From positions 124,001-188,000 of the forward strand of contig NZ_CP021033.1 in NCBI RefSeq assembly GCF_002117485.1: DNA of 64,000 nt. The letters run 5' to 3'. Positions 8,661 to 17,548 of the stretch are shown one piece after another; the first letter of the stretch is position 1; each line of letters begins with the position of its first letter. Source of the DNA: Rhizobium sp. NXC14 (GTDB lineage: Bacteria > Pseudomonadota > Alphaproteobacteria > Rhizobiales > Rhizobiaceae). Below the pieces are notes generated by a model. That model was given only the letters and a program-made list of their open reading frames with translations, did not search any database and was not told the DNA's origin. The translations under genes were made by a program, and so were the position numbers.

Positions 8661-9386
8661 ATGATGCGGCAGTCCTCAGAAGCCCAAGCGCTTCCGGTTT
8701 CGATTTCCCAGGAAGTCGGCCCGAAGTTGCGCCGCGTCACCACGGCCGGTGCCATCTACGAACGTCTCTATGCCGACATCGTCTCGCTCAGGATGCCGCC
8801 TGGCCTGTTGCTGCAGGAAAAGCGGATCGCCGAGGATTTCGGGGTGAGCCGCACGCCGGTGCGCGAGGCACTGCTCAGGCTCTCCGAAGGCGGGCTGGTC
8901 GACATCTATCCGCAGTCAGGCACGGTCGTGTCGCGTGTGCCTGTCGCGTCGATCCCAGAGGCGGTGGTGGTGCGCAAAGCGCTCGAAGGTACGACCGTCG
9001 AGACTGCGGCCGAAACCGCCCGCGCTGCCGATATTGCCCATCTGGATGCGATCATCTCCCGGCAGCGGTCGCATGCCGCGGCCGGCAACGCCTCGAACTT
9101 TCATGAGGAAGACGAGGCCTTTCATGAGGCGATCGCTGAGATAGCAGGTTATCCGGGCATCTGGGCAATTCTGAAGACGGTCAAGGTGCAGATCGACCGG
9201 GCGCGGCGGCTGGCGCTGCCGGCGCTTGGGCGCATGGACAATGTGGTCCGCGAACACATCGTCATTCGCGACGCGCTCGCCGCCCATGATGCTGCGGCTG
9301 CGCGCGGCGCGATGATCCATCACTTGAGCGCCGTCATTCCCGATGTCGATGAGCTGCGCTCGCGTTACCCCGATTATTTCTGCTGA
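8661..9386 (+). CDS. GntR-family regulator (FadR/FCD subfamily), probable uxuA regulator
   Basis: 241 residues. The N-terminal GntR winged helix covers residues ~28-90 (AIYERLYADIVSLRMPPG, then EDFGVSRTPVREALLRLSEGGLVDI). The C-terminal FCD ligand-binding domain has the expected acidic and His metal ligands (D and H in EEDEAFHEAIAEIAGYP and VREHIVIRDAL). FCD domains of this type commonly bind hexuronates or other sugar acids. The next gene, 45 bases on, is mannonate dehydratase, so control of hexuronate catabolism is likely. The ATG at 8661 has no strong ribosome binding site. Confidence 0.87.
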   Translation: MMRQSSEAQALPVSISQEVGPKLRRVTTAGAIYERLYADIVSLRMPPGLLLQEKRIAEDFGVSRTPVREALLRLSEGGLVDIYPQSGTVVSRVPVASIPEAVVVRKALEGTTVETAAETARAADIAHLDAIISRQRSHAAAGNASNFHEEDEAFHEAIAEIAGYPGIWAILKTVKVQIDRARRLALPALGRMDNVVREHIVIRDALAAHDAAAARGAMIHHLSAVIPDVDELRSRYPDYFC

Positions 9387-9431
9387 CGGCAGGATCACCA
9401 CGAAAACGAAGAGGCGAGGGAAGGAAGAAGG

Positions 9432-10619
9432 ATGCGACAGGGTTGGAGATGGTTCGGACCGGAAGCGCCGGTGACGCTGGATGATGTCCGTCAGACGGGC
9501 GCGACCAATATCGTCTCGTCGCTCCATCAAGTGCCGATCGGCAGGGCCTGGACGGAAAGGGAAGTGCGCGAACGCCAGTCTCTGATCGAGACGACGCCGG
9601 CGGACCGCTCGCCACTCGTCTGGTCGGTCGTCGAAAGCATTCCGATCCCTGATGCAGTCAAGCGCAGAGGCGGGGAGGCGAAGGCTGAAATCGAGGCGTG
9701 GATCGCCAGCCTCGAAGCGGTCGCCGCCTGCGGCATTCCGATCGTCTGCTATAATTTTATGCCTGTCGTGGACTGGACTCGCACCGACCTCGATTTCGTG
9801 ACGCCGACAGGGGCCACCGCCATGCGCTTCGATCATGAGCGTTTTGCAGCCTTCGACCTCTTTATTCTGGAACGGCCGGGTGCGGCCCAGCAATATTCCG
9901 ATGAGGATCGCGAACGGGCGCGTGTGGTCTATGAGGCCATGTCGGAGGAGGAGGTCGCCGACCTCACCCGCATTATCGCCTCGGCTCTTCCCGGCTCGAC
10001 GACCGAGCCCCTTACCATTCCGGCCTTCCGGGAAAAGCTTGTCGCCTATAGCGGCATCGATGCCGCAAAGCTGCGCCGGCACCTGATCGAATTTCTGGAG
10101 GTGGTGACGCCGGCGGCCGAAGCACGCGGCGTCAAGCTGACGCTGCATCCCGACGATCCGCCGCGCTCGCTCTTCGGCCTGCCGCGCATCGCCTCGACGG
10201 CCGATGATTATGCCGCTCTCTTCGATGCGGTGCCGTCGGCGGCGAACGGTATGTGTTATTGCACCGGCAGCCTCGGCGTGCGCGCCGACAACGACCTGCC
10301 GGCGATCGCCCGGCGGTTCGCTTCGCGCATCCACTTCGCGCATCTGCGTGCAACGACGCGTGAAGGCGACGGTCGGACGTTCCACGAAAGCGCGCATCTG
10401 GAAGGTGATGTCGACATGGTCGCGGTTCTCCGCGAACTGGTTGCAGAAGACCGCCGCCGCGCTCCCGAAGACACCATCGTCTTCCGCTCGGACCATGGCC
10501 ACCGCATGCTTGACGATCTCGACAAAACGGTCACGCCCGGCTACCCCGCCATTGGCCGCATGCGCGGCCTTGCCGAGCTTCGCGGCATCCTGCATGCGCT
10601 GGACGCCCCGCCGACCTGA
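9432..10619 (+). CDS. uxuA: Mannonate dehydratase
   Basis: 395 residues, the usual length for UxuA, which dehydrates D-mannonate to 2-keto-3-deoxygluconate in glucuronate breakdown. Conserved blocks are visible: WRWFGPEAPVTLDDVRQTGA at the N-terminus, GIPIVCYNFMPVVDWTRTDL, KLTLHPDDPPRSLFGLPRI, GMCYCTGSLGVR, IHFAHLRAT and FRSDHGHRML near the C-terminus, supplying the His, Cys and Asp metal ligands. AAGGAAGAAGG precedes the ATG. It follows a GntR regulator. No fructuronate reductase or KDG kinase gene is adjacent, so the rest of the pathway must lie elsewhere. Confidence 0.93.
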   Translation: MRQGWRWFGPEAPVTLDDVRQTGATNIVSSLHQVPIGRAWTEREVRERQSLIETTPADRSPLVWSVVESIPIPDAVKRRGGEAKAEIEAWIASLEAVAACGIPIVCYNFMPVVDWTRTDLDFVTPTGATAMRFDHERFAAFDLFILERPGAAQQYSDEDRERARVVYEAMSEEEVADLTRIIASALPGSTTEPLTIPAFREKLVAYSGIDAAKLRRHLIEFLEVVTPAAEARGVKLTLHPDDPPRSLFGLPRIASTADDYAALFDAVPSAANGMCYCTGSLGVRADNDLPAIARRFASRIHFAHLRATTREGDGRTFHESAHLEGDVDMVAVLRELVAEDRRRAPEDTIVFRSDHGHRMLDDLDKTVTPGYPAIGRMRGLAELRGILHALDAPPT

Positions 10620-10676
10620 GGGGATTGGCGTCGCCTGGCATAGAAAATCATTGCGCTCTGGAGCCCAAGCGACACT

Positions 10677-11324
10677 TCAGAGCGCGCAACCCTTCAGGAA
10701 CAGATCCGTGCACATCTTCGCCCTCGCGGCGATCTCTTCGATCCCCGGCGGCTGTTGCTGGCGCAGCATCGCGGCGCGCTGCGGCTCCATGATCATCATC
10801 CCACGGAGCATCCCGCAGGCGGCATGTGGATCGTCGAGTGCGATCAGTCCGCGATCGATCTGTCTGCGCAGCCAGTCTTCCATCAGCGCGTTGGTCCTGA
10901 CGATCGCTTTCTCATAGAAGGTCGTGGCGATCTCGGGAAAACGGTCGGACTCGCTGATGACGAGTCGAGTCACGGTGATCGTGTCCAGCGAGAGCGTCAG
11001 CATGCCATAGGCCGTCAGCATGCGCTCCAACCCTTGCCTGAGGTCCAATACCGCAAGCGTTCCGGGATCGAGCGACATGAGGAAGCGCCCCGTCCGCTCG
11101 ATGATCATCTCGGAAAACAGATCCGCCTTGGTCGGAAACAGCCGGTAGAGCGTCTTGGTCGAGACACCAGCCCCTTGCGCGATCGCGGCGATGCTTGCCG
11201 CGGCATAACCATTCTCGTGGAACTGCCGGTTAGCCGCCTCGATGACCACGCTTCTCGTATCGTCGTCGCAGCGGACTTGCGGTCGTCCTCGCGGTCTCTT
11301 CTCGATTTCGTGATTTTGGACCAT
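10677..11324 (-). CDS. TetR-family regulator of the adjacent efflux operon
   Basis: 215 residues from the ATG at 11324. The frame is open far upstream, through the antisense of the next gene, but only this part has TetR features. Residues ~20-70 form the DNA-binding domain: VVIEAANRQFHENGYAAASIAAIA, then AGVSTKTLYRLFPTKADLF. The C-terminal half is the TetR_C/AefR-like ligand domain. It is divergent from a HlyD/MFS pair, as RmrR is from rmrAB in R. etli (known from memory). A strong promoter (TTGTCA-N17-TATAAA, 11384-11356) reads toward it through the shared operator, so it probably represses itself and the pump. Confidence 0.9.
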   Translation of the reverse strand: MVQNHEIEKRPRGRPQVRCDDDTRSVVIEAANRQFHENGYAAASIAAIAQGAGVSTKTLYRLFPTKADLFSEMIIERTGRFLMSLDPGTLAVLDLRQGLERMLTAYGMLTLSLDTITVTRLVISESDRFPEIATTFYEKAIVRTNALMEDWLRRQIDRGLIALDDPHAACGMLRGMMIMEPQRAAMLRQQQPPGIEEIAARAKMCTDLFLKGCAL

Positions 11325-11329
11325 GACTA

Positions 11330-11393
11330 TTTTCCAAATTCTTGTTGACACCGATTTTATAGAGGATATTTTGGAAAATGACAAGTTTCCAAA
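11330..11393. promoter_or_regulatory. Divergent promoters and TetR operator
   Basis: A perfect inverted repeat TTTGGAAA-N8-TTTCCAAA occupies 11370-11393, with a further half-site TTTTCCAAA at 11330-11338. Toward the efflux genes, TTGACA (11345-11350) is 16 bases from TATTTT (11367-11372). Toward tetR, TTGTCA (11384-11379) is 17 bases from TATAAA (11361-11356). The inverted repeat overlaps the -10/start of one promoter and the -35 of the other, so one bound repressor could shut both. Confidence 0.72.
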
Positions 11394-11459
11394 GTGGAAC
11401 TGACGTGAATTTAGGGGCCGCAGCCGGTAGCGACAGCGACCAGTAACAGGAGAAAGGCA

Positions 11460-12644
11460 ATGTCCATTAGTACGCTGCAGGCCCTGAACAACAACGCGCC
11501 TGTCACCGAAACCACGGCGGAAGCCGCACCGGCAACCCTTGATGCCGGCAACACGCCACGCATCGCCGAAGCTGTCCCAGTTTTGGAGCCTCCCGCCCGC
11601 AAGCGCCGTGGCCGCGGACTGTTGCTGGGCGCGACCGCCATCGCCCTGCTCGCCGCCGCCAGCTATTACGGCCATAGTTACTGGACCGTCGGCCGCTTCG
11701 AGATCTCCACCGACGACGCCTATGTGAAGGCCGACAATACGACCGTCGCGCCAAAGATTTCGGGCTACATTGCGGAAGTGCTCGTCGGCGACAACCAGGT
11801 GGTCAGGGCGGGTCAGCCGCTCGCACGCATCGATGATCGCGATTTCCGTGCCGCTCTCGATCAGGCCAAGGCCGATGTCGCCGCTGCCGAGGCGACGCTC
11901 AATGCCAAGCAGGCCTCGCTCGATATTCAGCAGTCGACGATTGCCGCAGCCCGCGCCACGGTCGAGGTCGACAAGGCGAACGAAACCTTCGCGGAACAGA
12001 ACAACAAGCGTTACGCCAATCTCGCCACCAGCGGTTATGCGCCGGTTCAGACGGCGCAGCAGGCCGCTTCCGCCATCGCCGCCGCCCAGGCGACCATTGT
12101 ACGCGATAATGCTGCGCTCGATGCCGCCGTTAAGCAGGTCGACCTTCTCAATGCCGAACTCGCCCAGGCGAAGGCGACGCTCGCCCATGACCGGGCCGTC
12201 CAGCATCAGGCTGAACTGAACCTCTCCTATGCAACGATTACCGCCCCTGTCGACGGCACCGTCGGCAACAGGACGCTGCGGGTCGGCCAGTATGTGCAGG
12301 CGGGCACCCAGCTGATGTCGGTTGTACCCACGAGCGCGATCTATGTGATCGCCAACTACAAGGAAACGCAGCTGACCGATGTTCGCGCCGGCCAGCCGGT
12401 GGATATCGAGGTCGATACTTTCCCAGGCCGCATCTATCGGGGCCATGTCGATAGCCTTGCTCCGGCAAGCGGCCAGGAATTCGCGCTTCTGCCCCCCGAC
12501 AACGCGACCGGCAACTTCACCAAGGTCGTTCAGCGCATTCCGGTCAAGATCGTGCTGGACGGCGAAGCCGCCAATGGCGACCTGCGACCCGGCATGTCCG
12601 TTCAGCCGAGCATCGACACCAAGGCCGATGCCGACCGCAGTTAG
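11460..12644 (+). CDS. HlyD/EmrA-type membrane fusion protein of an efflux pump
   Basis: 394 residues. One membrane helix (LLLGATAIALLAAASYY, residues ~57-73) anchors a periplasmic adaptor. A split lipoyl domain follows (DDAYVKADNTTVAPKISGYI, and later SYATITAPVDGTVG), flanking a long coiled coil rich in Ala, Gln, Glu and Lys (residues ~140-250), then a beta-barrel (VIANYKETQLTDVRAGQPV). EmrA-type proteins link an inner-membrane MFS exporter to an outer-membrane channel. GGAGAAAGG precedes the ATG. The partner exporter starts 24 bases downstream. Resembles RmrA of R. etli; whether it is that orthologue cannot be shown here. Confidence 0.92.
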   Translation: MSISTLQALNNNAPVTETTAEAAPATLDAGNTPRIAEAVPVLEPPARKRRGRGLLLGATAIALLAAASYYGHSYWTVGRFEISTDDAYVKADNTTVAPKISGYIAEVLVGDNQVVRAGQPLARIDDRDFRAALDQAKADVAAAEATLNAKQASLDIQQSTIAAARATVEVDKANETFAEQNNKRYANLATSGYAPVQTAQQAASAIAAAQATIVRDNAALDAAVKQVDLLNAELAQAKATLAHDRAVQHQAELNLSYATITAPVDGTVGNRTLRVGQYVQAGTQLMSVVPTSAIYVIANYKETQLTDVRAGQPVDIEVDTFPGRIYRGHVDSLAPASGQEFALLPPDNATGNFTKVVQRIPVKIVLDGEAANGDLRPGMSVQPSIDTKADADRS

Positions 12645-12668
12645 GCGCGGGGATTAGGAGATCGTGTC

Positions 12669-14252
12669 ATGTCCACTATCGCAGCAACAGCCGCCCCCAT
12701 ATCGCAGCCGGGCGCCGGCACCAAGGAATGGATCGCCGTTCTCGCCGGCATGATCGGCGCCTTCATGGCGATCCTCAACATCCAGATCACCAATGCCTCC
12801 CTCCTCGACATCGAGGGCGGCATCGGAACGGGCGTCGACAACGGCGCCTGGATATCGACATCCTACCTGATCGGGGAGATCGTCGTCATTCCGCTGACGG
12901 CCTATTTCAGCAATGTCTTCTCGTTCCGCCGCTATATCCTCGTCAATTCCATTCTCTTCCCGCTGTTTTCAATGGCTTGTGCCTTCGCGCATGATCTCGG
13001 CACGATGATCCTGCTGCGCGGCCTGCAGGGCTTTGCCGGTGGCGTACTGATCCCCATGGCCTTCACCATGGTGCTAACCAAACTGCCGAAGACCCAGCAG
13101 CCGCTGGGGCTCGCGATCTTCGCGCTGTCGGTCACTTTCGCCCCGGCCATCGGCCCGACGATCGGCGGCTACCTGACGGAGAACTATGGCTGGCAGACGA
13201 TCTTCTTCATCAACACGATCCCGAGCCTCATTATGGCGGCCGCTCTCGCCGTGACGCTGGAAAAGCAGCCGATGCAGCTTCACCTTCTGAGGGAAGGCGA
13301 CTGGGCCGGCATCTTTACCATGGCGGTCGGCCTCTCGGCGCTGCAGACCGTGCTGGAGGAAGGCAACAAGGAAGACTGGTTCTCCTCGCCCTTCATCGTC
13401 AAGCTCAGCCTTGTCGCCTTCGTCTTTCTCGCCGCCTTCATCTGGATCGAGCTGACGGTCAAGAAGCCGCTGGTCAAGCTGCGGCTGCTCACTCAGCGCA
13501 ATTTCGGCATCGGCGTGCTGGTCAACGTCCTGGTCGGCGTCGCGCTCTTTGGCACAGTCTATATCCTGCCGCAATATCTCGGCCAGGTGCAGCGTTATAA
13601 TGCCGAGCAGATCGGCAACGTGCTCGCCTGGACCGGCCTGCCGCAGCTGTTGCTCATTCCGCTGGTGCCTGTTCTCATGAAGCGTTTCGACGCCCGCTAT
13701 ATCGGCTTCCTCGGTATCTCGATCTTCGCGATCAGCTGCTTCATGAACATCATGCTTTCGGCCGACAATGCCGGCGACCAGTTCTGGATCCCGAATATTG
13801 TCCGTGCCGTTGGCCAGGCCCTGGTGCTGACCCCGATCACAGCAATTACGACGGCCGGCATTGCTCCATCAGATGCCGCCGCCGCCTCTGGCCTGACCAA
13901 CATGCTGCGCAATCTTGGCGGCGCGGTCGGCACCGCCTCTCTCGGCACCATCCTGACGAAGCGCGAACAGTTCCATTCCAATATCATCGGTCAGTCGATC
14001 ACGCTGAGCCGTGACGAAGTTCGCGATCGCCTGGGCAAGCTTTCCGGCTACTTCATCCAGCATGGCGTCACCGATCCGGCTGTCGCATCGCAAAAGGCGG
14101 TCGTTGCGATTGGCCAGATCGTCAAGCGCCAGGCATTGATCTTGGGCTTCAGCGATACTTTCGCTGTCATCGGCGTGGTGCTTGCAGTGGCGGCATTTGC
14201 CCTGCTCCTCACCAAAAAGCCTCAGGCCGGCGGCGGTGCGGGCGCCCATTGA
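12669..14252 (+). CDS. MFS multidrug exporter, DHA2 (EmrB/QacA) family
   Basis: 527 residues with 14 predicted membrane helices, the DHA2 layout. Helix 1 contains GMIGAFMAILNIQITNASL, the DHA2 motif that in others reads LDxTIVNVALP. A-loop residues follow in FSFRRYIL, and motif C-like sequence occurs in FAPAIGPTIGGYL. The C-terminal half has RNLGGAVGTASLGTIL. It exports drugs or plant phenolics by proton antiport together with the upstream HlyD-type adaptor. No outer-membrane factor gene is present, so a TolC-like protein must be supplied from elsewhere. Control is through the TetR operator. Confidence 0.93.
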   Translation: MSTIAATAAPISQPGAGTKEWIAVLAGMIGAFMAILNIQITNASLLDIEGGIGTGVDNGAWISTSYLIGEIVVIPLTAYFSNVFSFRRYILVNSILFPLFSMACAFAHDLGTMILLRGLQGFAGGVLIPMAFTMVLTKLPKTQQPLGLAIFALSVTFAPAIGPTIGGYLTENYGWQTIFFINTIPSLIMAAALAVTLEKQPMQLHLLREGDWAGIFTMAVGLSALQTVLEEGNKEDWFSSPFIVKLSLVAFVFLAAFIWIELTVKKPLVKLRLLTQRNFGIGVLVNVLVGVALFGTVYILPQYLGQVQRYNAEQIGNVLAWTGLPQLLLIPLVPVLMKRFDARYIGFLGISIFAISCFMNIMLSADNAGDQFWIPNIVRAVGQALVLTPITAITTAGIAPSDAAAASGLTNMLRNLGGAVGTASLGTILTKREQFHSNIIGQSITLSRDEVRDRLGKLSGYFIQHGVTDPAVASQKAVVAIGQIVKRQALILGFSDTFAVIGVVLAVAAFALLLTKKPQAGGGAGAH

Positions 14253-14290
14253 AAACGACGGATTCCGCAGAAAGATCTTCCTGAAGAAAA

Positions 14291-14321
14291 GCCCTCCTTT
14301 GCACGCCATGCGAAGGAGGGC
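14291..14321 (-). terminator. Hairpin terminator of the aldose epimerase gene
   Basis: GCCCTCCTT (14291-14299) pairs with AAGGAGGGC (14313-14321) around a 13-base loop. Read on the minus strand the hairpin is followed by TTTTCTTC, so it fits intrinsic termination 16 bases after the epimerase stop codon. It may also help terminate the convergent MFS gene. Confidence 0.65.
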
Positions 14322-14336
14322 GTTCACACGTGAACG

Positions 14337-15206
14337 CTACTGGCCGATCTCGACCGTGAAGGCGAAACGCGCAACAGCGCCCGGTGCGAGTAGCGTCGTC
14401 GAGGGCCGTTCCGAGAGTTCGCTCGAAGCTCCGGCCTGCGCAGCCGTCCCGTGCCACGGCTCGACGCAGAGGAAGGGCGCGCCCGGCTTGGTCCAGAGAG
14501 CGAGGTTGGGCAGGTTTTCGAAGCGGAACCGCAGGCTCGGCCCGCCTTCGGCACCGTAGCGCAGCCCTTCTCCCGCCCCTACAGGGAAGATCATCGCATC
14601 CTGCTCGAACATCGCATGATCCAGCACCAGCCGGCCTTTGTCGAAGGGTGAGGGCAATGGCGTTGGATTTATAAGGCCGCCCGCCAGCCGCACGAGTTCA
14701 GGCTCGCCCTGATTGTCGAGCGTGATGATGTGGGCGCGTCCGGTAGCGCCGGGCAGCGGCCAGGCGAAGGCGGAGTGGAATCCAAGCCCGAAGGGCATGG
14801 TCTTCCGGTCGCGGTTGGTCACCTCGGCGCTGACGGTCAGCGCCCGGCCTTCTACCGCATGCTCCACGGCCAGCAGGAATTCGAACGGATAGACCGCCCT
14901 GGTACTCTCCGAGGCGGCAAGCTCGTACCGGCACATCGTTGCCGCGGATGCCGCGAGGGAAAACTCGCTGCGGCGGGCAAAACCATGCTGGGCCATCGGA
15001 TAGATCATGCCATCGATTGCGATCTTGTCGTCCGGGGCCTTGCCGACGATCGGAAACAGGATCGGCGAACGCCCGGTCCAGAAGGCGGCGTCGCCCGTCC
15101 ATAGCCAGGAGCGTCCGTCGCTTGATTTAAGTGCCTGCATCTCGGCGCCGCGGGAGGAGACATCGACGGTGAGGTCCTGATTGCCGATCCGGATTGAGGC
15201 TGGCAT
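14337..15206 (-). CDS. Aldose 1-epimerase family protein (LacX-like)
   Basis: 289 residues of the galactose mutarotase-like beta-sandwich fold. Recognisable blocks are SSRGAEMQALKSSDG, WLWTGDAAFWTGRSPILFPIVG, MAQHGFARRSEF, GLGFHSAFAWPLPG (catalytic His region), LALWTKPGAPFLCVEPWHG and the N-terminal lead strand. Enzymes of this LacX/YphB-like branch interconvert sugar anomers, but several lack a demonstrated substrate. It stands alone between convergent and divergent neighbours, with GGGAATTGCG near the ATG and its own terminator. Confidence 0.85.
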   Translation of the reverse strand: MPASIRIGNQDLTVDVSSRGAEMQALKSSDGRSWLWTGDAAFWTGRSPILFPIVGKAPDDKIAIDGMIYPMAQHGFARRSEFSLAASAATMCRYELAASESTRAVYPFEFLLAVEHAVEGRALTVSAEVTNRDRKTMPFGLGFHSAFAWPLPGATGRAHIITLDNQGEPELVRLAGGLINPTPLPSPFDKGRLVLDHAMFEQDAMIFPVGAGEGLRYGAEGGPSLRFRFENLPNLALWTKPGAPFLCVEPWHGTAAQAGASSELSERPSTTLLAPGAVARFAFTVEIGQ

Positions 15207-15311
15207 CGCAATTCCCTTTCGTAGGTTGGTACCAAGTCATCTCATTTCCGCACCGTGAGTTTCTACTCTATCGGTGAGGTTGGTAATCACACGCCAGCTG
15301 GTGCTCATTCG

Positions 15312-15641
15312 TTACTTGCGTATCGCGCCCAACCTTGCGATCACTTCGTTCGGAATTCCATAGCGCTGAATGGCGTCGCGGTTGTTTCTCATTCCGCAGA
15401 TTTCACGCTGGATGAAGAATGCCCAGACCGCATCGGAGGCGTCATTGAGAAGCTTCTCGCGTTCCTGCGCGCTTTGGCGTTCGCCGGTCCAGGCTTTCAG
15501 GGCGGCGAGGGCCGCCTCCACCTTCAGCCCGTGGCGCCCGAGTGAATCGGCGCGCTCCGACATCAGCTCGTATTCGAGGACGTTGAGGCCGTTCCTATCC
15601 TCCTGGGATTGTCTCAAAGATCGCGGCGGCCGAACGCTCAT
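15312..15641 (-). CDS. Small conserved hypothetical protein (DUF6665-like)
   Basis: 109 residues from the ATG at 15641 (MSVRPPRSLRQ). The frame is open 90 bases further upstream without a good start. Mostly helical, with LEYELMSERADSLGRHG and EALLNDA-type helices (LLNDASDAVWAFFIQRE) and an ending of RYGIPNEVIARLGAIRK. Rhizobial proteins of this shape are, as I recall, grouped as DUF6665, with no known function. No membrane segment or catalytic motif is seen. It is divergent from the ABC-F gene. Confidence 0.65.
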   Translation of the reverse strand: MSVRPPRSLRQSQEDRNGLNVLEYELMSERADSLGRHGLKVEAALAALKAWTGERQSAQEREKLLNDASDAVWAFFIQREICGMRNNRDAIQRYGIPNEVIARLGAIRK

Positions 15642-15782
15642 GGGCACGGATTCCTTATCAGCGCAGGCGACAACCTTATCCAATCCGGTCTTCGAGATCG
15701 AGAGGGCAGGGGAATGGACCTTTCCCGCCATTTCCGCGCGTGGTAAGGGCGCCGTAACTTTCTTTCAGGCCCATAGCAGACC

Positions 15783-17405
15783 ATGATTCGTATCGAGAAT
15801 ATCAGCAAGCAGCTCAGCCACCGGATCCTCTTTATCGAGGCGTCGGCCGCTCTCAACAAAGGCGAGAAGATCGGCCTCGTCGGCCCGAACGGCGCCGGCA
15901 AGACGACGATCTTCCGGATGATCAACGGCGAAGAGCAGCCGGACGAGGGCCAGGTCTCCTGCGAGAAGGGCGTGACCATCGGATATTTCAACCAGGACGT
16001 CGGCGAAATGGCGGGCCACAGTGCCGTCGCGGAGGTGATGAACGGCGCCGGGCCGGTCAGCGTCGTTGCCGCCGAACTGCGGGAGTTGGAGGCGGCCATG
16101 GTCGACCCCGAGAGAGCCGGCGACATGGAGGAGATCATCGAGCGCTACGGCGAGGTGCAGGCGCGTTACGAGGAGTTGGACGGTTATGCGCTCGACGGCC
16201 GAGCCCGCGAAGTGCTTGCGGGCCTGAGCTTCAGCCAGGAGATGATGGACGGCGATGTCGGTGCGCTGTCGGGCGGCTGGAAGATGCGTGTGGCGCTTGC
16301 GCGCATCCTGCTGATGCGCCCTGATGTCATGCTGCTCGACGAACCGAGCAACCATCTCGATCTCGAAAGCCTGATATGGCTCGAAGAGTTCCTGAAGGGC
16401 TATGAGGGTGCGCTGCTGATGACTTCGCACGACCGCGAGTTCATGAACCGCATCGTCAACAAGATCCTCGAGATCGATGCCGGCTCGCTGACCTCTTATT
16501 CCGGCGACTATGAATTTTACGAGCAGCAGCGGGCGCAGAACGAAAAGCAGCAGCAGGCCCAGTTCGAGCGCCAGCAGGCGATGCTCGCCAAGGAGATCAA
16601 GTTCATCGAGCGGTTCAAGGCGCGCGCTTCGCATGCTTCGCAGGTGCAGAGCCGGGTGAAGAAGCTGGAGAAGATCGACCGGGTGGAGCCGCCGAAGCGC
16701 CGCCAGTCGGTCGCGTTCGAATTCCAGCCAGCGCCGCGCTCCGGCGAGGACGTGATCAGCTTGAAGAACGTCCATAAGAAATATGGCAGCCGAAGCATCT
16801 ATGAGGGGCTGGATTTCATGGTGCGGCGGCGGGAACGCTGGTGCATCATGGGCATCAACGGCGCCGGCAAATCGACATTGCTGAAGCTGGTGACGGGCAC
16901 CACAACGCCCGACGAAGGCAGTGTCGCTCTCGGCGCCAGCGTGAAGTTGGGTTATTTCGCCCAGCATGCGATGGATATTCTCGATGGCGAGCGCACGATC
17001 TTCCAATCGCTGGAAGATCGGTTTCCCCAGGCCGGGCAGGGGCCTTTGCGGGCGCTCGCCGGATGTTTCGGCTTTTCCGGCGACGATGTCGAGAAAAGGT
17101 GCCGGGTGCTGTCTGGCGGCGAGAAGGCCCGATTGGTCATGGCGATGATGCTGTTCGACCCGCCGAACCTGCTCGTGCTCGACGAACCGACCAACCATCT
17201 CGACCTCGACACCAAGGAAATGCTGATCAAGGCGCTGTCGCAATATGAGGGCACCATGCTGTTCGTATCCCACGACCGGCATTTCCTGGCAGCGCTCTCT
17301 AACCGGGTGCTGGAGCTGACGCCGGAGGGCATCCACCAATATGGCGGCGGCTATACGGAATATGTAGCGCGTACCGGCCACGAGGCGCCCGGACTTCGGA
17401 GCTGA
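15783..17405 (+). CDS. ABC-F family ATPase (YbiT/Uup-type)
   Basis: 540-residue soluble protein with two ABC ATPase domains and no membrane segments. Walker A motifs are GPNGAGKTT (about residue 37) and GINGAGKST (about 358), signatures are LSGGWKMRVALARIL and LSGGEKARLVMAMML, and Walker B motifs are VMLLDEPSNHLD and LLVLDEPTNHLD. Between them lies the charged, Gln/Lys/Glu-rich P-site tRNA interaction linker (EQQRAQNEKQQQAQFERQQ). ABC-F proteins act on the ribosome to rescue or tune translation; this one most resembles the housekeeping YbiT group. The start is an ATG with weak upstream purines. Confidence 0.9.
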   Translation: MIRIENISKQLSHRILFIEASAALNKGEKIGLVGPNGAGKTTIFRMINGEEQPDEGQVSCEKGVTIGYFNQDVGEMAGHSAVAEVMNGAGPVSVVAAELRELEAAMVDPERAGDMEEIIERYGEVQARYEELDGYALDGRAREVLAGLSFSQEMMDGDVGALSGGWKMRVALARILLMRPDVMLLDEPSNHLDLESLIWLEEFLKGYEGALLMTSHDREFMNRIVNKILEIDAGSLTSYSGDYEFYEQQRAQNEKQQQAQFERQQAMLAKEIKFIERFKARASHASQVQSRVKKLEKIDRVEPPKRRQSVAFEFQPAPRSGEDVISLKNVHKKYGSRSIYEGLDFMVRRRERWCIMGINGAGKSTLLKLVTGTTTPDEGSVALGASVKLGYFAQHAMDILDGERTIFQSLEDRFPQAGQGPLRALAGCFGFSGDDVEKRCRVLSGGEKARLVMAMMLFDPPNLLVLDEPTNHLDLDTKEMLIKALSQYEGTMLFVSHDRHFLAALSNRVLELTPEGIHQYGGGYTEYVARTGHEAPGLRS

Positions 17406-17548
17406 ACGGCTATTTTTCCGCCGGCTGTGAGGGCCGTTCATGTGAGCGAAGAATAGCGCCGGCCGATATTGCCGGCTCTCTGCCACGATGATGACCAATT
17501 TCCGTGGTGTTCGGGCCTTCTTAAAACAATCGGGGCGGGCACATCAGC

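Noticed and set aside
8916..10595. Long minus-strand open frame (559 codons) across the GntR and mannonate dehydratase genes
   Set aside because: Its translation is rich in Arg, His, Gly and Asp with no family features, as expected opposite GC-rich coding sequence, while the plus strand encodes two clear enzymes.
10677..12446. A single 589-residue TetR protein
   Set aside because: Only the last 215 codons show TetR features. The rest is antisense to the HlyD-type gene, and a proper ATG with its own promoter lies at 11324.
15765..17498. Minus-strand open frame of 577 codons opposite the ABC-F gene
   Set aside because: The plus strand holds both complete ATPase domains; the opposite frame has no motif.
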